This document shows, piece by piece, positions 7,546 to 15,281 of a stretch of 64,000 nt of DNA (positions within the stretch are counted from its first letter, which is position 1; each line of letters starts with the position of its first letter). Below the pieces are notes generated by a model, which was not told the origin of the DNA, did not search any database, and saw only the letters and a list, made by a program, of their open reading frames with translations. Source of the stretch: RGIG995 sp045542115 (GTDB lineage Bacteria; Bacillota; Clostridia; Oscillospirales; UBA644). The stretch lies in the NCBI GenBank assembly GCA_045542115.1, contig JAZQKK010000027.1, forward strand, positions 10,001-74,000, in the 5' to 3' direction. Position numbers and translations under genes: made by a program.

Positions 7546-9192
7546 ATGGAAGAGATTACCAACTTTATTGACGAAATCATCGCAGAAGATTTGCGGAACA
7601 AGGAAGTGGACCACGTCCACACCCGGTTCCCTCCCGAACCCAACGGCTATTTGCATATCGGTTCGGCCAAGGCCATCTGGATCAACCACTCGATGGCGAA
7701 AAAGTACGGCGGGAAGTTTAATCTTCGTTTAGACGACACCAACCCCGCAAAGGAAGACACGGAGTACGTGGACGCCATCAAAGCGGACCTGGAATGGCTC
7801 GGTACCGTTCCCGACGGAGGAATCTTCTACGGGTCGGATTATTTCGACAAGTGCTATGAATTTGCCATTCAACTGATTAAAGACGGCAAGGCCTACGTTT
7901 GCGACCTTACCGCCGACGAAATGCGGGAGTACCGGGGCACGTTGACCCAACCCGGGAAAGAATCTCCCTACCGGAACCGTTCCGTGGAAGAAAACCTGGA
8001 ACTGTTTGAACGGATGAAAAACGGAGAATTCCCCGACGGAGCAAAGACCCTGCGGGCAAAGATCGATATGGCGTCGCCCAACATCAATCTGAGAGACCCC
8101 GCCATTTACCGCATCGTCCATACCTCTCACCACCGCCAGGGGGATAAGTGGTGCATCTATCCTCTGTACGACTACGCACATCCCATTCAGGACGCCATCG
8201 AAGGGATTACCCATTCTTTGTGCTCCATTGAATTTGAAAATCACCGTCCCCTCTACGACTGGGTCACGGAAAATATTTCCATTCGTCCCCGTCCCAAGCA
8301 GAGAGAATTTGCCCGTCTGAATCTGACGTACACGGTAATGAGCAAACGGTTTTTACGGGAATTGGTAGAAACCGGCCGGGTAGACGGTTGGGATGACCCC
8401 CGGATGCCCACCCTGTGCGGACTTCGCCGCCGGGGATATACTCCTTCGTCCATTTTGGACTTTGTCAAAAAGGCCGGAGTTGCAAAAGCCTACTCCATCG
8501 TGGACATTGGGCTTCTGGAACATTGCATCCGTGCGGAATTAAACGAAACTGCCCCCCGGAGAGTTGCCGTCATTGACCCGTTAAAAGTCACCGTGACCAA
8601 CTATCCCGAAGACAAGGTGGAATATTTTACCCTGCCCAACAATCCCCAGGACGAAGCCGCCGGAACCCGTCAGGTTCCCTTCGCCAAAACGTTGTACGTG
8701 GAACGCAGCGACTTTATGGAAGACGCCCCCAGCAAATTCCACCGTCTCAAACCCGGCGGAGAATGTCGCTTGATGGGCGCGTATATCGTCCGCTGTGATG
8801 AAATCGTCAAAGACGAAACCGGAAAGGTTATCGAGCTGAGATGCTCCGCCGACCTGGAAACCGGTTCGGGAATGCCCGCCGACGGACGAAAGGTCCGGGG
8901 CACCGTCCATTGGGTCTCCACGGAGTATGCCATTGACACGGAAATCCGGATGTACGACCGGTTGTTCACCCAAGAAAACGTCTTTGACCTTCCCGAAGGT
9001 CAAACGTATATGGACCTGCTGAATACCGATTCGCTGACGGTGATGAAGAACTGTAAGGTAGAACCCGCCCTGGCCGACGCACAACCCGGCGACCGGTTCC
9101 AATTCGTCCGCAACGGTTACTTCTGCAAAGACATCCACTCGGACAACGTCTTCAACCTGATCGTCAACCTGAAAGACAGTTACAAGGCGTAA
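7546..9192 (+). CDS. glnS: Glutamine--tRNA ligase
   Basis: 548 residues, class I synthetase. RFPPEPNGYLHIGSAKAI carries the HIGH motif and LRLDDTNPAKEDTEYV the amino-acid-binding strand. The glutaminyl-type catalytic core (ASPNINLRDPAIYRI, YPLYDYAHPIQDAIEGITHS, LCSIEFENHRPLYDW) distinguishes it from GluRS. The KMSKS loop is VMSKRFLRELV. Two C-terminal beta-barrel anticodon domains follow (about 340-548). Direct glutaminylation makes the GatCAB route unnecessary for tRNA-Gln. Cotranscribed with gltX; a terminator lies at 9296-9323. Confidence 0.95.
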   Translation: MEEITNFIDEIIAEDLRNKEVDHVHTRFPPEPNGYLHIGSAKAIWINHSMAKKYGGKFNLRLDDTNPAKEDTEYVDAIKADLEWLGTVPDGGIFYGSDYFDKCYEFAIQLIKDGKAYVCDLTADEMREYRGTLTQPGKESPYRNRSVEENLELFERMKNGEFPDGAKTLRAKIDMASPNINLRDPAIYRIVHTSHHRQGDKWCIYPLYDYAHPIQDAIEGITHSLCSIEFENHRPLYDWVTENISIRPRPKQREFARLNLTYTVMSKRFLRELVETGRVDGWDDPRMPTLCGLRRRGYTPSSILDFVKKAGVAKAYSIVDIGLLEHCIRAELNETAPRRVAVIDPLKVTVTNYPEDKVEYFTLPNNPQDEAAGTRQVPFAKTLYVERSDFMEDAPSKFHRLKPGGECRLMGAYIVRCDEIVKDETGKVIELRCSADLETGSGMPADGRKVRGTVHWVSTEYAIDTEIRMYDRLFTQENVFDLPEGQTYMDLLNTDSLTVMKNCKVEPALADAQPGDRFQFVRNGYFCKDIHSDNVFNLIVNLKDSYKA

Positions 9193-9208
9193 GAGAAAAG
9201 CGAGGATT

Positions 9209-9282
9209 GTTCTTCTTACTTTTCGCGAAAAAAAAGAAGAACCAAGAAAGAAAAGCTAAGGTCGGCGGAATACTTCCGCCGA
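9209..9282. repeat. Composite palindrome plus hairpin element, copy 1
   Basis: An imperfect 34-bp palindrome (9209-9242, centred on CGCG, two mismatched pairs, ending AAGAAGAACC) is followed by an A-rich spacer and a second perfect hairpin, TCGGCGGAA-TAC-TTCCGCCGA (9262-9282). The same arrangement recurs at 61585-61654. It sits between the glnS stop and the glnS terminator. Confidence 0.6.
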
Positions 9283-9295
9283 AAAGAGAAACAAT

Positions 9296-9323
9296 AAAAG
9301 TGCCTGTTTTTACAGGCACTTTT
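9296..9323 (+). terminator. Intrinsic terminator of gltX-glnS
   Basis: Perfect 12-bp stem AAAAGTGCCTGT / ACAGGCACTTTT with a TTTT loop. The U tract is the end of the stem itself. Confidence 0.75.
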
Positions 9324-9415
9324 CCATAATGTGGGAATTCCATCGAAACTCAACCAACGGTATGTTTACTTTGCACCCGTTTTTTGCTATACTGATAACG
9401 AAAGGAGAGGTTGCT

Positions 9416-10027
9416 ATGAATCAGCTGAAAATCGGAACGTTCATCGCTCAACGGAGAAAAGACGCAGGACTGACCCAAATGCAGTTGGCGGAACTATTAG
9501 GAATCACCGACCGAGCGGTTTCCAAATGGGAGCGGGGAAAAGCGCTGCCCGACGCTTCCTTGATGCTGCCTTTGTGCGAACTTCTTCATATCACAGTCAA
9601 CGATTTATTAAACGGAGAGGTAGTTTCTATGGAGAATTACAACAAAGAATTAGAAAAGAGCTTATTGGAAATGGTCAAGCAAAAACAAGAAATGGATAAA
9701 CGATTGCTGTCGATAGAAATCGTCATTGGATTCGTTTGCCTCGTAATCTTTTTTGCCTTAATCATCGTCGCTTCTTACGCGCCCCTGGAAGAGTGGCTTC
9801 GCATCGTGCTCATTTTAATTGGCTTTGCGCCCCTTTTGATAGCAGCGCCCTTTATGTTGAGAATCGAACAGGTGGCTGGGTATTATGAATGCCGTGCGTG
9901 CGGACACCGTTACGTGCCCACCTACAAAGCCGTCAACCTGGCACCCCATATGGGAAGAACCCGGTATATGAAATGCCCCGAATGCGGCAAGAAATCCTGG
10001 CAGAAAAAAGTTTTGACCAAAGAATAA
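9416..10027 (+). CDS. XRE-type regulator with membrane helices and C-terminal zinc ribbon
   Basis: 203 residues. Residues 4-60 are a Cro/CI helix-turn-helix (IGTFIAQRRKDAGLTQMQLAEL, ITDRAVSKWERGKALPD). A coiled stretch (65-100) leads to two hydrophobic helices (about 101-125 and 131-150), then a four-cysteine zinc ribbon (CRACGHRY, CPECGKKSW). This layout, a DNA-binding head tied to the membrane with an outer or cytosolic metal ribbon, suggests a membrane-linked transcription factor (inference). The ATG at 9416 has AAAGGAGAGG upstream. It is monocistronic, with a possible promoter TTTACT-17-TATACT (9365-9393) and a strong terminator. Confidence 0.85.
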   Translation: MNQLKIGTFIAQRRKDAGLTQMQLAELLGITDRAVSKWERGKALPDASLMLPLCELLHITVNDLLNGEVVSMENYNKELEKSLLEMVKQKQEMDKRLLSIEIVIGFVCLVIFFALIIVASYAPLEEWLRIVLILIGFAPLLIAAPFMLRIEQVAGYYECRACGHRYVPTYKAVNLAPHMGRTRYMKCPECGKKSWQKKVLTKE

Positions 10028-10030
10028 GCA

Positions 10031-10066
10031 AACGGAGAGAATCGCAAGATTCTCTCCGTTTTTTTC
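10031..10066 (+). terminator. Intrinsic terminator of the XRE/zinc-ribbon gene
   Basis: AACGGAGAGAATC / GATTCTCTCCGTT, 13 bp perfect with a GCAA tetraloop and a run of T behind it, 4 bases after the stop codon. Confidence 0.9.
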
Positions 10067-10173
10067 GAAAAAACCGCCCTCCGAACGCGAAAGTTCCCTA
10101 AGAAACAAAATAGGACAAATCAGCAAAACCGTTCTCGCGCGATCCATCAAGCCCCAGGTGCGTGAAACTTCTT

Positions 10174-11136
10174 TTATTGGGAGATGCCAAAGATATCGTT
10201 TCTCGCGTGATAAAAAGTATATGCAGCATTCAAGTGGGCATAGTACTTTTTCTCAATGGTCAACATCCAAGGAGCCATCATAAAGCCTGCCAACGCCTGT
10301 GCGCTGTTGTTCTTTTGACAGAACAGCATCATATCCTTAGCATTCAGGTGCCAGCTCCAGGTAGAACAGGTGGGAATAATTTCATAACCCATAGAATCCA
10401 ACACAAGCATATCGCGGATGTTCTCGTTCTGTTTCTCCAAAGGATATCCGTCACGAATCATACCATACATCCAAGGCGATACTATGACTTCCTTAGGGAT
10501 CCGCTCCCCAAAGACTTCCGCACCGCCGTAGCTATGGAAATCCGCCCAGATCCAAGGACGTACTCCGTGGGAAAGGCAAATATCAAACAAAAACAGAGCA
10601 TCTTCGGTCTTTTTGGGAGGCGTTCTGACCACCGCGATGTAGTTAGTCGCCTGGGATTCATATTCTTCCTCTTCAAGTCCCAGATGGAAGAAGGGGGGCG
10701 AATCAAAGAGTTCGATGGTCTCCTCAATTATATCACGACAAAATTCATAGTATTTCTCAGTTCCCACCATATTAGCATATTCGCCCATCCAAGCGTTATG
10801 TCCGCAGGAAAAATTGAATTTTGGAATCGGCACAAGTCCCAACCCTCTCAGACGAGCAAGCTCCGTCCGCATTTCCTCCTTGGTCCAGGCACCGGAGATG
10901 GCAATCTCCGGATGAGAATCCAAACGAATTCCCTCTCCGATATCGATCACCAGTGTATTGATACCGCAAGTCGGCAAGAACTCGGTCACCCGATTCCAAA
11001 CGTCCTTCTGACAAAACATCCGATCCTTATACGTAAAATCTTCCTCGTGACGAATTCCCGTAAGAACCTTTTCCTTTTTCGTCCACATATTGGAGCCCAA
11101 ATGAATCAAGTATGCCCAAATTTTTGGTGTCTGCAT
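10174..11136 (-). CDS. Putative TIM-barrel glycoside hydrolase (GH20-like layout)
   Basis: 320 residues, no signal peptide. Alternating strands and helices fit a (beta/alpha)8 barrel: IWAYLIHLGSNMW, INTLVIDIGEGIRLDS, GLVPIPKFNFSCGHN, FFHLGLEEEEYESQ, VRPWIWADFHSYGG, VIVSPWMYGMI, YEIIPTCSTWSWH. The FHLGLEEEE strand resembles the catalytic HxGxDE strand of GH20 hexosaminidases, but the family could not be assigned. The ATG at 11136 has AAAGGGAGAAGG upstream. It lies 25 bp downstream of the GH10 gene and shares its AT-rich composition and probable AraC control, so it likely acts on the same plant or host polysaccharide (inference). Confidence 0.65.
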   Translation of the reverse strand: MQTPKIWAYLIHLGSNMWTKKEKVLTGIRHEEDFTYKDRMFCQKDVWNRVTEFLPTCGINTLVIDIGEGIRLDSHPEIAISGAWTKEEMRTELARLRGLGLVPIPKFNFSCGHNAWMGEYANMVGTEKYYEFCRDIIEETIELFDSPPFFHLGLEEEEYESQATNYIAVVRTPPKKTEDALFLFDICLSHGVRPWIWADFHSYGGAEVFGERIPKEVIVSPWMYGMIRDGYPLEKQNENIRDMLVLDSMGYEIIPTCSTWSWHLNAKDMMLFCQKNNSAQALAGFMMAPWMLTIEKKYYAHLNAAYTFYHARNDIFGISQ

Positions 11137-11161
11137 TATCCTTCTCCCTTTCAATTACAGC

Positions 11162-12511
11162 TTACAACACGATATCCCTTGCGCGGAAATCACACAAGCG
11201 GTTGTCGTATCCGGTGTTATCACGGCGAAGAGAACACTCCATAACGGACTTTTTCCCTCGATACTCCACTTCAATTTCATAATCTCCATAAAATCCGCTG
11301 AACCGCAATTGCCCCGTCACCGTTTCCTCAAAGCTTGTATTCCACTCCTTATTGATCAAGCGGTCAATTACTTCATACACAGGTTTTTTACTGCAATCGT
11401 AGCGCAAAAGCCCGGAATGATAAACATTCTCGCTTTTATACGCTGTGTTGTCGCAAAGATTCCACCAAACGATCGACTCGCAATGTCTGCTGGAAAACCA
11501 AAGCTTAAAAAGACGTTCCGTCAATTCTGCCTGCAATTCCTCGTCATAGCTTTCGTTGGAATAAGAAGGGATTGAAACCTCAGAAATATGAATCGGAAGA
11601 TTAAAATCACCGTATCGTTCAAGAACATCGAGAATTCTTAAAGGATTGCATACCTCTGCTAAGTCGATGTCTGCCGTTTCTTTTGGCGCATATGCATGAT
11701 ACTGCATCCCCAATCCATCAATTTTCACACCGTCCCGTAACATTTTTTCGATCATAAGATAATAAAAGCTACGAAATCCCTTATAGTGCGCGCCAAAAGT
11801 TTCAAACATACCTTCATTCCAATATAGGTTTGCATTTGGAAAATAGCGTCTGCAAGTATCAAATGCCCATTTTTCGTGGTCCGGTTCGTCCGTAATCTGT
11901 AAATTTCTCGATCCGTTTCCTACGTATGCATTTTTATAAACCGTGATCATTTCGTTGATGACATCAAAATCGAAAATGCCATCCCCATATTTTTCCGCAA
12001 TCTCTCCGATCCTTTTCGTAATCTGCCTTTTCAGAACCTCATTGTCATCCGAGATCCACTGTGGTTGAAAGGAATTATACACAAGACAATGCCCTTTTGC
12101 GCGAATCTTGTTTTCATCGCAAAACTGCATAATGGTATCAATAGGAGGGCGACGAGGGACAAACCGAGAATCGCTTTCAAATCTTGGCTTTCCCTGCTCC
12201 GGTTCAAGCGTATCCCAATAAAACGGGACTACGGCATAATTAAAGAGATCCTTAAAACGTTCTCGGTAAAGGCTTCGTCTCGTCTCATCCTCAAATTGGT
12301 CCAGGTAAAAGGCACTGCATCCGAACTTAAATGCGTGCTTTTTCTGCCTCACCTTCACGTGAACGTCAGAAAGAGCTTCACCGTTCATATCCTTAAAGTT
12401 CAAAACAAACTGCCCTTTTCGGTTCTCTTCAATATCGCGAGCGATTTTCCCGTTCAAATAGGAACCAAAACGATCGAAATTGTTTATGATTTTTTCTATT
12501 CCGTTTGTCAT
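11162..12511 (-). CDS. GH10 family endo-beta-1,4-xylanase
   Basis: 449 residues. A small beta region (30-65, DVHVKVRQKKHAFKFGCSAF) precedes the GH10 barrel. FNYAVVPFYWDTLEPEQGK, KIRAKGHCLVY and FDFDVINEMI give the family pattern, with Glu187 as acid/base; GLGMQYHAY follows, and LPIHISEVSIP provides Glu311 as nucleophile. Residues 400-449 form a short beta-rich tail. No signal peptide is seen, so it probably hydrolyses imported xylo-oligosaccharides inside the cell (inference). The ATG at 12511 follows GGAGGTGGCAAT; a longer reading to 12535 would place the start at the ribosome site itself. First gene of the two-gene islet operon. Confidence 0.9.
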   Translation of the reverse strand: MTNGIEKIINNFDRFGSYLNGKIARDIEENRKGQFVLNFKDMNGEALSDVHVKVRQKKHAFKFGCSAFYLDQFEDETRRSLYRERFKDLFNYAVVPFYWDTLEPEQGKPRFESDSRFVPRRPPIDTIMQFCDENKIRAKGHCLVYNSFQPQWISDDNEVLKRQITKRIGEIAEKYGDGIFDFDVINEMITVYKNAYVGNGSRNLQITDEPDHEKWAFDTCRRYFPNANLYWNEGMFETFGAHYKGFRSFYYLMIEKMLRDGVKIDGLGMQYHAYAPKETADIDLAEVCNPLRILDVLERYGDFNLPIHISEVSIPSYSNESYDEELQAELTERLFKLWFSSRHCESIVWWNLCDNTAYKSENVYHSGLLRYDCSKKPVYEVIDRLINKEWNTSFEETVTGQLRFSGFYGDYEIEVEYRGKKSVMECSLRRDNTGYDNRLCDFRARDIVL

Positions 12512-12533
12512 ATTGCCACCTCCGTTTAATTCC

Positions 12534-12562
12534 ATTATATCACATAATTTTTAAAATTTCTA
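12534..12562 (-). promoter_or_regulatory. Promoter of the xylanase operon with poor -35
   Basis: On the minus strand a good TATAAT (12534-12539) is preceded at 17 bp by TAGAAA, a bad -35. A weak -35 overlapped by one of the direct repeats (12554-12563) is typical of an activator-dependent promoter. Confidence 0.55.
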
Positions 12563-12595
12563 CCTGTTTTCTCTGTAATAACTTTAAATTTCTAC
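12554..12595. promoter_or_regulatory. Direct-repeat operator between xylanase and AraC genes
   Basis: AAATTTCTAC occurs at 12554-12563 and again, identically, at 12586-12595. The copies start 32 bp apart, about three helical turns. The proximal copy overlaps the xylanase -35. Same-face direct repeats are how dimeric AraC activators usually bind, so these are the probable sites of the divergent regulator. Confidence 0.5.
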
Positions 12596-12605
12596 ACTTT
12601 TTATA

Positions 12606-12634
12606 TTGCAATAAGACTTTTTTTGTGATATAAT
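12606..12634 (+). promoter_or_regulatory. Promoter of the AraC-type regulator
   Basis: TTGCAA (12606-12611), 17-bp spacer, TATAAT (12629-12634); ATG follows at 12672. Confidence 0.75.
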
Positions 12635-12671
12635 ACAATTACTATTTATACAATGATCGGATGAAGTAAAT

Positions 12672-13475
12672 ATGAAAAGAAGAACCGTACAGCACAACGA
12701 AATTCTGATCCACCATATCAGTGGCAATATTCCATCCACTTTTTGGAGCGAATCTTATCATTCGCACGATATCGCCGAAGTCTTTATCCACGTGCAGGGA
12801 CAGATGGATCTCTTTATTGAAAACAACGTGTACCATCACAATTCGAACGAGATCAGGGTGTACGCCCCCGGAGAGCTTCACTTTGGAAAATGGGATCACG
12901 ACCAGGATATGGAATGGTATCAGATTTCTCTCTCCCACACGTTTTTAAAAGCCAATCCGGCGCTTGCAAGCAAAATCGTCAACCGAAGATGGGGAGAGGG
13001 AAACCTTTTTATTTCCAGAAAGCAAGAAACCATTATTTCTTTGGCAGAGGAAATCTTCAAGGCCCAGGAATCCCCATTAAGCGAACACTATCTTTATGCC
13101 AACGTCATAAAAATACTTTGCATCCTGAATGAACCCGAAAACAATATCGGAGTCCAAATGGGAAAAAACGAATGCCTTCAAGAAATTATGGAGATCATAA
13201 ACCAAAATTTGATACATATAAAGACAATCCGGGATATTACCGATCTTACCCATTTTTCCGAATCATACATACATCAATTGTTCAAAAAACATCTGAACTT
13301 AACACCTCATAAATATCTGACGATGAAAAAAATGGAACGTGCAAAAAAGTTTCTGGAAAACGGAGCAAGTATTTCCGAAGCTTGCTTTCGTTCCGGCTTT
13401 GATAATTACGCAAATTTTATTACAAGCTTCAAAAAACACTTCGGTGTGACACCAAAAAATCATAGAAAATTATAG
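12672..13475 (+). CDS. AraC family transcriptional regulator
   Basis: 267 residues. The N-terminal half (about 10-110) is a cupin sensor: ESYHSHDIAEVFIHVQGQMDLFIENNVYHHN with its His pair, then IRVYAPGELHFGKWD. The C-terminal 100 residues carry two helix-turn-helix motifs (TIRDITDLTHFSESYIHQLF and SISEACFRSGFDNYANFITSF) and end KKHFGVTPKNHRKL, the AraC signature. It is transcribed away from the GH10/GH20-like pair and probably senses a released sugar to activate them (inference from layout). Ile and Arg codon use is more AT-rich than in neighbouring housekeeping genes, as for the whole islet. Confidence 0.9.
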   Translation: MKRRTVQHNEILIHHISGNIPSTFWSESYHSHDIAEVFIHVQGQMDLFIENNVYHHNSNEIRVYAPGELHFGKWDHDQDMEWYQISLSHTFLKANPALASKIVNRRWGEGNLFISRKQETIISLAEEIFKAQESPLSEHYLYANVIKILCILNEPENNIGVQMGKNECLQEIMEIINQNLIHIKTIRDITDLTHFSESYIHQLFKKHLNLTPHKYLTMKKMERAKKFLENGASISEACFRSGFDNYANFITSFKKHFGVTPKNHRKL

Positions 13476-13564
13476 AACAGCAAAGTTATGATTTGCCTCA
13501 TCATATTTTGTATAAAAAAGTTCCATTATCTGGATAAAAACAATAATTCCCCTGCATATTAAAA

Positions 13565-13599
13565 TGAACCAGTTTGTGCTGTCCGCACAAACTGGTTCA
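13565..13599. repeat. Perfect 15-bp inverted repeat at the islet edge
   Basis: TGAACCAGTTTGTGC and its exact complement flank a 5-nt loop (TGTCC). It sits between the AraC stop and the end of the second rubrerythrin gene. There is no real U run on either strand, so termination is possible but not certain. Confidence 0.6.
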
Positions 13600-13686
13600 A
13601 TTTAGGTACATAGATTTTTATCTTTTGCAGTTTTCTACACAAACCCTTACACCGAAAAGTTTAAAACTTTGTGTGAGATTGATTTT

Positions 13687-14277
13687 TTAGTCTTTAAAGT
13701 AACGGTTCAAAAGACCTTCCAGGCCACGGCCGTGCCGAGCCTCATCGCGGGCCATTTCGTGGACGGTGTCGTGGATGGCGTCCAGACCGTTCTTCTTGGC
13801 ACAGGAGGCCAGGTCGAACTTGCCGGCGGTGGCGCCGTATTCGCAGTCCACTCTCCATTTCAGGTTGTCTTTGGTGGTAGCCTTCATATTGGGTTCCAGG
13901 TCTTCGCCCAGAAGTTCCGCAAATTTAGCGGCGTGTTCCGCTTCTTCGTAAGCGGCTTTTTCCCAATACAGACCCACTTCGGGATAACCTTCCCGATGGG
14001 CAATGCGAGCCATACACAGGTACATACCGACTTCGGCACATTCCCCGTTGAAGTTGGCCATCAGTTGGTCAAAAATGAATTTTTTATCTTCTTCGCTGAT
14101 GTCGGGGTTGTTCTTGACGGTCTTACCGTAAACGCCGTATTCGTGTTCGGCGGCCAATTTTGCCCCTTCTTCCATTACTTTAAACTTATCGGCGGGAACT
14201 TTGCACACCGGGCACTTTTCGGGAGCAGCATCGCCCTCGTGAACGTAACCGCAAACACTACATACAAACTTTTTCAT
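13687..14277 (-). CDS. Rubredoxin-first (reverse) rubrerythrin, NADH peroxidase type
   Basis: 196 residues. A rubredoxin domain comes first (CSVCGYVHEGDAAPEKCPVC, residues 6-25), then a ferritin-like diiron domain (FNGECAEVGMYLCMARIA, YEEAEHAAKFAELLG, EMARDEARHG). This is the reversed order of the protein at 126-668. Reverse rubrerythrins of Clostridium are very active in reducing peroxide with NADH-derived electrons. The ATG at 14277 has GGAGG 9 bases upstream; an upstream in-frame TTG is less well placed. A strong promoter lies at 14346-14374. Confidence 0.93.
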   Translation of the reverse strand: MKKFVCSVCGYVHEGDAAPEKCPVCKVPADKFKVMEEGAKLAAEHEYGVYGKTVKNNPDISEEDKKFIFDQLMANFNGECAEVGMYLCMARIAHREGYPEVGLYWEKAAYEEAEHAAKFAELLGEDLEPNMKATTKDNLKWRVDCEYGATAGKFDLASCAKKNGLDAIHDTVHEMARDEARHGRGLEGLLNRYFKD

Positions 14278-14345
14278 ACTCAAATACCTCCATAAATTCC
14301 TGTTGTAATTTTCATTTTTAGGAATGATTCTTAATCCTTGGCTAT

Positions 14346-14374
14346 ATTATATCAAATTTTATGCCGGATGTCAA
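14346..14374 (-). promoter_or_regulatory. Strong sigma-A promoter of the reverse rubrerythrin
   Basis: On the minus strand: consensus TTGACA (14369-14374), 17-bp spacer, consensus TATAAT (14346-14351). A perfect palindrome (14394-14409) lies 20 bp upstream of the -35. Confidence 0.85.
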
Positions 14375-14393
14375 TAGGATATTTGTAAACTAA

Positions 14394-14409
14394 TTGTGAA
14401 ATTTCACAA
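14394..14409. promoter_or_regulatory. Perfect 16-bp palindrome between rubrerythrin and spoIIA
   Basis: TTGTGAAATTTCACAA is a perfect palindrome. Its half site TTGTGAA is that of the redox repressor Rex, but Rex sites have 4 bp between halves and this has 2; Crp/Fnr sites differ also. It lies upstream of both divergent genes. Confidence 0.5.
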
Positions 14410-14471
14410 CGCTCCCCCATTCGACGGAATCCGAAGGAGAAATCCACTACAATGAGAAAGAGGTGAAAACA

Positions 14472-14774
14472 ATGATAACGTATGAAGTACAGGAACGGAT
14501 TCTGACCGTTTCTATCGTAGGAGAGATTGACCATCACACCGCCGCGGAACTGCGCACGGACATTGACAAGTTGATTCAAAAATACTCTCCGTTGTGTTTA
14601 ATTTTGAATTTCTCTCAGGTGGATTTCTGTGACAGCAGCGGCATTGCGGTGGTGTTGGGCCGCTATCGCCTGATGCACTCTTTGGGGGGCGAAGTGGAAT
14701 TGACCGACCTACCGGGAAATGTGGCTCACATTTTTGAGATGGCGGATTTGAAACGAATTGTCAAAATCAGCTGA
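14472..14774 (+). CDS. spoIIAA: Anti-sigma-F factor antagonist SpoIIAA
   Basis: 100 residues, a STAS domain. The phosphorylation loop reads LNFSQVDFCDSSGIAVVLGR, with the DSSG serine that SpoIIAB phosphorylates and SpoIIE dephosphorylates. Unphosphorylated SpoIIAA frees sigma-F in the forespore. The ATG at 14472 is chosen for its AGAGG 8 bases upstream; an in-frame GTG at 14463 overlaps that site. First gene of a classical spoIIAA-spoIIAB-sigF operon. The upstream region lacks a consensus sigma-A promoter, in keeping with sigma-H control in Bacillus, but no clear sigma-H site could be assigned. Confidence 0.93.
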   Translation: MITYEVQERILTVSIVGEIDHHTAAELRTDIDKLIQKYSPLCLILNFSQVDFCDSSGIAVVLGRYRLMHSLGGEVELTDLPGNVAHIFEMADLKRIVKIS

Positions 14775-14834
14775 CTCTTGGAATAATTTGTCAAAATTTG
14801 GAAATACTCAATCCGGAAAGGATGATATTATAAT

Positions 14835-15281
14835 ATGAAACAATTAAATCAAATGACGTTAGTCTTCGATGCCCGCTCGGTAAACGAAAGTTTTGCCCGG
14901 GTGACGGCGGCGGCGTTTTTATCCCAATTAGACCCTACCTTGCAGGAAATTGCGGAAATTAAAACCATCGTATCGGAAGCGGTGACCAACTGCATCGTCC
15001 ACGGTTACGGGGACAAGCCCGGCACGGTGCGATTGAAAGTGCAGATTTTTGAAGGACAAAAAATTCGCATCACCGTCCGGGACAAAGGCCGCGGCATTGC
15101 AGACATCCCGAAAGCAATGACTCCGTGCTTTACCACAGGAAACGAAGACCGGGCGGGAATGGGTTTTTCCATTATGCAAGGATTCAGCGACCATATTCGG
15201 GTCCGTTCGATTCCGGGGAAGGGAACGTCGGTGGTGATGGACAAATACATAGGCGGCCGCAATGAGCGAAACGACCTTTGA
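14835..15281 (+). CDS. spoIIAB: Anti-sigma-F factor SpoIIAB
   Basis: 148 residues, GHKL-type serine kinase. The N box is IVSEAVTNCIVHGYG; the G1/G2 ATP-lid motifs are RDKGRGIAD and AGMGFSIMQGF, ending with KGTSVVMDKYI. It binds sigma-F with ATP and holds it inactive, or phosphorylates SpoIIAA with ADP exchange. There is a 60-bp gap after spoIIAA, and its last 20 bp overlap sigF, so translation of kinase and sigma factor is coupled. Confidence 0.95.
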   Translation: MKQLNQMTLVFDARSVNESFARVTAAAFLSQLDPTLQEIAEIKTIVSEAVTNCIVHGYGDKPGTVRLKVQIFEGQKIRITVRDKGRGIADIPKAMTPCFTTGNEDRAGMGFSIMQGFSDHIRVRSIPGKGTSVVMDKYIGGRNERNDL

